DNA of 64,000 nt, from the NCBI RefSeq assembly GCF_013426205.1, contig NC_089422.1:5270001-5334000 (forward strand), given 5' to 3'. The first letter of the stretch is position 1; every line of letters begins with the position of its first letter. The translations under genes were made by a program, and so were the position numbers. The notes beneath the pieces were generated by a model, which made no database searches, was not told where the DNA came from, and saw only the letters and a list, made by a program, of their open reading frames with translations. Positions 61,471 to 64,000 of this stretch are shown in pieces. The stretch is from Metarhizium brunneum. Taxonomy: Eukaryota; Ascomycota; Sordariomycetes; Hypocreales; Clavicipitaceae.

Positions 61471-62456
61471 TTACTCGGAGTTGACGTGCACGGCGGAGCT
61501 CGCGGCCGACGAATTCTCAACGGAGGCAGGGACGGCAACGGGCCGGCCTTGGGCCTTTGCAGTGAGGGCCAAGAGCTCGGTGAGCATGAGCTCGCGCGTG
61601 GTGCGGGCGAGTTCGTCGACATCGGCGGAGGTGAGGCCCTTGGTGGGAATCGGATTCAAAACTGCAAACGACTGTCTGTCAGCAAGGGCACACAAGTGCT
61701 TCCTTCTTTGTCTGTAGGGGCGAGATGAAAGTGCGTACCCTTGATGGGGACGGTTCCGGCGCGGAACACCATGCTCTTGATGTGGAGGACGTGGCTGTAG
61801 TTTGCGACGACGACGGGCACAATGGGCACGCCCGCCTGCACGGCGAGGTGGAAGGCGCCCTTTTTGAAGGGCAGCAGCACGGGGTCCTTGGCGTAGCTGC
61901 GCGTGCCCTCGGGGAACATGTAGACGCTCTGCTGCCGGGACTGGATCTCCTTGGCGGCGCCGGCCATGGCCTCCCGGGCGTCCTTGGAGTTCTTGCGGTC
62001 GATGAAGATGGAGCCGCTGAGGCGCATGAACCAGCCGAGGAAGGGGACGTGCTTGAGGTCCGACTTGGCGGTGATGCTGCACCACTTGGGGAACATGGCG
62101 CCGAGCATGAGGACGTCGAGCTCGGTCTGGTGGTTGCCGATGAAGACGGCGGGCCGGGTGGTGGCGAGGATCTTGTCCGGGTCCTCGACCTGGAAGACGA
62201 TGCCCGTGGTCAGGCGCATGACGTAGTGGAAGGCGCGGGCGGTTGCCCATTGCGAGATGCCCTGCTTGCCGATGAGGGTGAAGAAGACGGAGGCGAGGAC
62301 GCCGAAGACGGCGCAGATGAGGAGCGAGATGTAGGCGGCGAGGGCGCGGGCCACGAAGCCGGCCTTGGGGACGGCGAGGGACGCCATGTAGAAGAAGAGG
62401 GTGACGGCGACGTAGCCCACCAGGAAGTTGACGAGGTAGCCCACCAGGGCGGACAT
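61471..62456 (-). CDS. SLC1: 1-acyl-sn-glycerol-3-phosphate acyltransferase (Slc1-type LPAAT)
   Basis: Predicted 302 aa (yeast Slc1 has 303). Minus-strand exons: 61739-62456 and 61471-61661, joined in phase 1 by a 77-bp intron. It acylates lysophosphatidic acid to phosphatidic acid at the ER. Two or three hydrophobic segments (about 3-30, 37-62) anchor the N-terminus. The catalytic motif I NHQTELD (108-114) has the HX4D pair His109/Asp114. Motif II is GWFMRLSGSIFIDR (141-154), motif III FPEGTRS (181-187), and motif IV is VQAGVPIVPVVV. The C-terminus after ELLALTAKAQG is low complexity. The exon is very GC-rich, and the antisense strand is therefore open for 303 codons; that frame is a shadow. 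Confidence 0.93.
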
Positions 62457-63157
62457 GTTGGCCGCGAGGAGGACAAGATGGTGTTTGAATGGCGGGAGGC
62501 AAAGGTGGTGGCGGTGGATGAGGGGCGTCTTCCCAAGGAGATGGGGGAAGGGAAAGGAATGCGTAAAAAAGAAAAAAAAAGAGAAACCAATTTACTGCCG
62601 GCTATCCATACTCGGGCAATGCTCTCTGCTGACTAGGCCTCCACGATGGGTTGGGTTGGGTCGGGGCGGTTCGAGGGGATCTCGGAGGAGGGCGTTGAGA
62701 AAGTGACGAGACTGCAGATGCGAGGTGGGATGGTGGTTGAGATTGGACGAGACAATGAGACACCAGACGGTTGACGGGCCAGGCCAGACAACGGGGGTCG
62801 GTCGGTCCCCTGGCTTGCCTCGGGCTGCGGCACGGAGCCACCGATGGAGTGACATGGAGGTACCATGTGGTCGCTAGGCTCGTCGTTAGCTCCTGACCGG
62901 CGCCGTCGTCTTCAACGGTGGGGGTTGCAGCTGGCGGGAAGTGTTTGGATGGATTAGTTAATCTTTGAATTGACTTTGCAGAGTCATTGAGCCAATTGCC
63001 CGTCATTCGCACATGTCTGATGCTCGAGTAGGTACATACTACGGGCTGGAGTAGCCATGTACCTGGTACAAAGCACTTGGACGCAACACTGGGCACTGAC
63101 ACAAAATCCCTTTGACTGCGGGCAGGTCCATTTTTCGTACCGGGCAAGGGTTCTGGC

Positions 63158-63270
63158 CAATAAAAAAGATTATATTAAAAGGTATAAAGCCTCTTTAAGA
63201 AATACTATAATAATAAAAGTACCAGAGATTTTCGAGTCTATAAAGAGCTACGTCAGGTCTAGTAGCTGAC
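63158..63270. other. AT-rich island, possible RIP-decayed repeat remnant
   Basis: About 110 bases dominated by A and T (TATATTAAAAGG, ACTATAATAATAAAAG) with sharp edges, inside GC-balanced DNA. Such composition is typical of old repeats mutated by RIP, but no element is recognisable. Confidence 0.35.
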
Positions 63271-63549
63271 CTCGTTGCCAAAGAGGTAACTGCTAGGTAT
63301 CGTAGGAAAGTGAGTCCCACATCAATTGGACCTGCGCGCAGTCAAAGGGATATGCAACCGAGTAAAGCCTTCAATGTTTGTTGTATAACTACTTTAGGTA
63401 CCCAAGTACGTACTTGGAATCCCGTCCACGCCGTCACCGATGCAGAATGCCGCCGCACACATGCAATCCTGCAATCCTGGGCGTGCCGTGCCGATGCAGA
63501 GCTCAACCCGACATCACTCATTGGATTGATCGGGCATCGATCGATTAAC

Positions 63550-63573
63550 TACCTAGGTACGGAGTACTTAAGT
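63550..63573. repeat. composite of short palindromic motifs
   Basis: TACCTAGGTA (63550-63559), TACGGAGTA (63558-63566) and ACTTAAGT (63566-63573) overlap one another in a single 24-base block. Confidence 0.75.
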
Positions 63574-63644
63574 AAACAATGACTTTGTCTGACGGGGCGG
63601 TTGGCCCGTGTGCGTGCATGGTCCATAGAGTACGATGCCAGTGC

Positions 63645-63664
63645 TAGTAGTAGTACTACTACTA
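63645..63664. repeat. 20-bp perfect palindrome
   Basis: TAGTAGTAGTACTACTACTA equals its own reverse complement. Confidence 0.9.
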
Positions 63665-64000
63665 ATAGCAATCACTACTTAAGTACCTGGGCACGTACCC
63701 AAGAGTTATGAAGCGCTATGCCACTTTTGTGCCGCCTCAGACGCAGCCACTCACGCAAATATACCCGCCGCTACTCCAGCCAAGTCGACTACTTTACACA
63801 CCATCATCACCAAACGACCACCATCCGCTTCACTTTCCATGCGCAACCTTGACCGCCATCGCCAATCCTCCTTCTGGCCACCCGGACTTCTGCCTGCGTC
63901 ATTTAGTAACGTGCTTCTTCTTCGGCTAACCTCCACCCGCCTCGCATTTCATCCGCCGACGTCGCAACTCCCGCCCCCGACGCCATCCCTCCGACGTCCC

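Larger units (their letters stand above)
62457..64000. other. intergenic to the window end
   Basis: Promoter of the acyltransferase gene on the left; a short AT-rich island (63158-63270); a cluster of short palindromes (63550-63573 and 63645-63664); and from about 63720 C-rich, CT-rich DNA that may be the leader of a gene beyond the window. No coding start can be assigned. Confidence 0.5.

Noticed and set aside
61725..62636. 303-codon ORF antisense to the acyltransferase gene
   Set aside because: Gly/Glu/Asp/His-rich shadow of a GC-rich exon whose sense strand carries all catalytic LPAAT motifs.

Overview
The window looks like nuclear DNA of a filamentous ascomycete (Pezizomycotina), probably a Sordariomycete close to Hypocreales. 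Evidence: about 50% GC; genes split by short introns (about 47-80 bp) with GTATGT/GTAAGT/GTGAGT donors, CTAAC-like branch sites and CAG/TAG acceptors; a fungal-type intron-bearing tRNA; and fungal families (Zn2Cys6 regulator, GLEYA protein, DUF4045/gelsolin-like protein, PUF protein). All exon models were assembled by eye from splice signals and frame continuity. The order-level assignment is inference.

Left third (1-19.4 kb): gene-poor. It holds a six-exon transcription factor with two tandem Zn2Cys6 clusters (5380-8476), a small single-pass membrane protein (10536-11225), a possible 132-residue ORF, a probable decayed gene (15718-16131), and long stretches rich in short repeats or pyrimidines.

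Middle (19.4-29.2 kb): a Pumilio/Puf3-type RNA-binding protein, a mitochondrial MCUR1/Fmp32-family protein whose 3' flank carries a perfect Puf3-type element, the kinetochore subunit Nnf1, and a PH-domain protein on the opposite strand. A 7.9-kb stretch (29173-37083) then has no gene I can support.

Right half (37-62.5 kb): dense housekeeping cluster. It contains an NTF2-RRM-RGG protein (G3BP/Nxt3 type), a membrane-protein gene apparently interrupted by two stop codons, Mrt4, U1-70K, mitochondrial ribosomal protein mL43, triosephosphate isomerase, a secreted Cys-repeat/GLEYA protein, tRNA-Arg(UCG), a GNAT-like acetyltransferase, Arl2, a 1500-residue DUF4045/gelsolin-like protein and a lysophosphatidate acyltransferase. 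RNA biology is a common theme (Puf3, G3BP, U1-70K, Mrt4, mL43), but these genes are separately transcribed, and only the Puf3 to Fmp32 link is supported by sequence.

Noncoding DNA is peppered with the 9-mer TACGGAGTA (16 copies found on either strand, none in a predicted exon) and the palindrome TACCTAGGTA (4 copies). I saw no CRISPR array, intact transposon, viral insertion or biosynthetic cluster.
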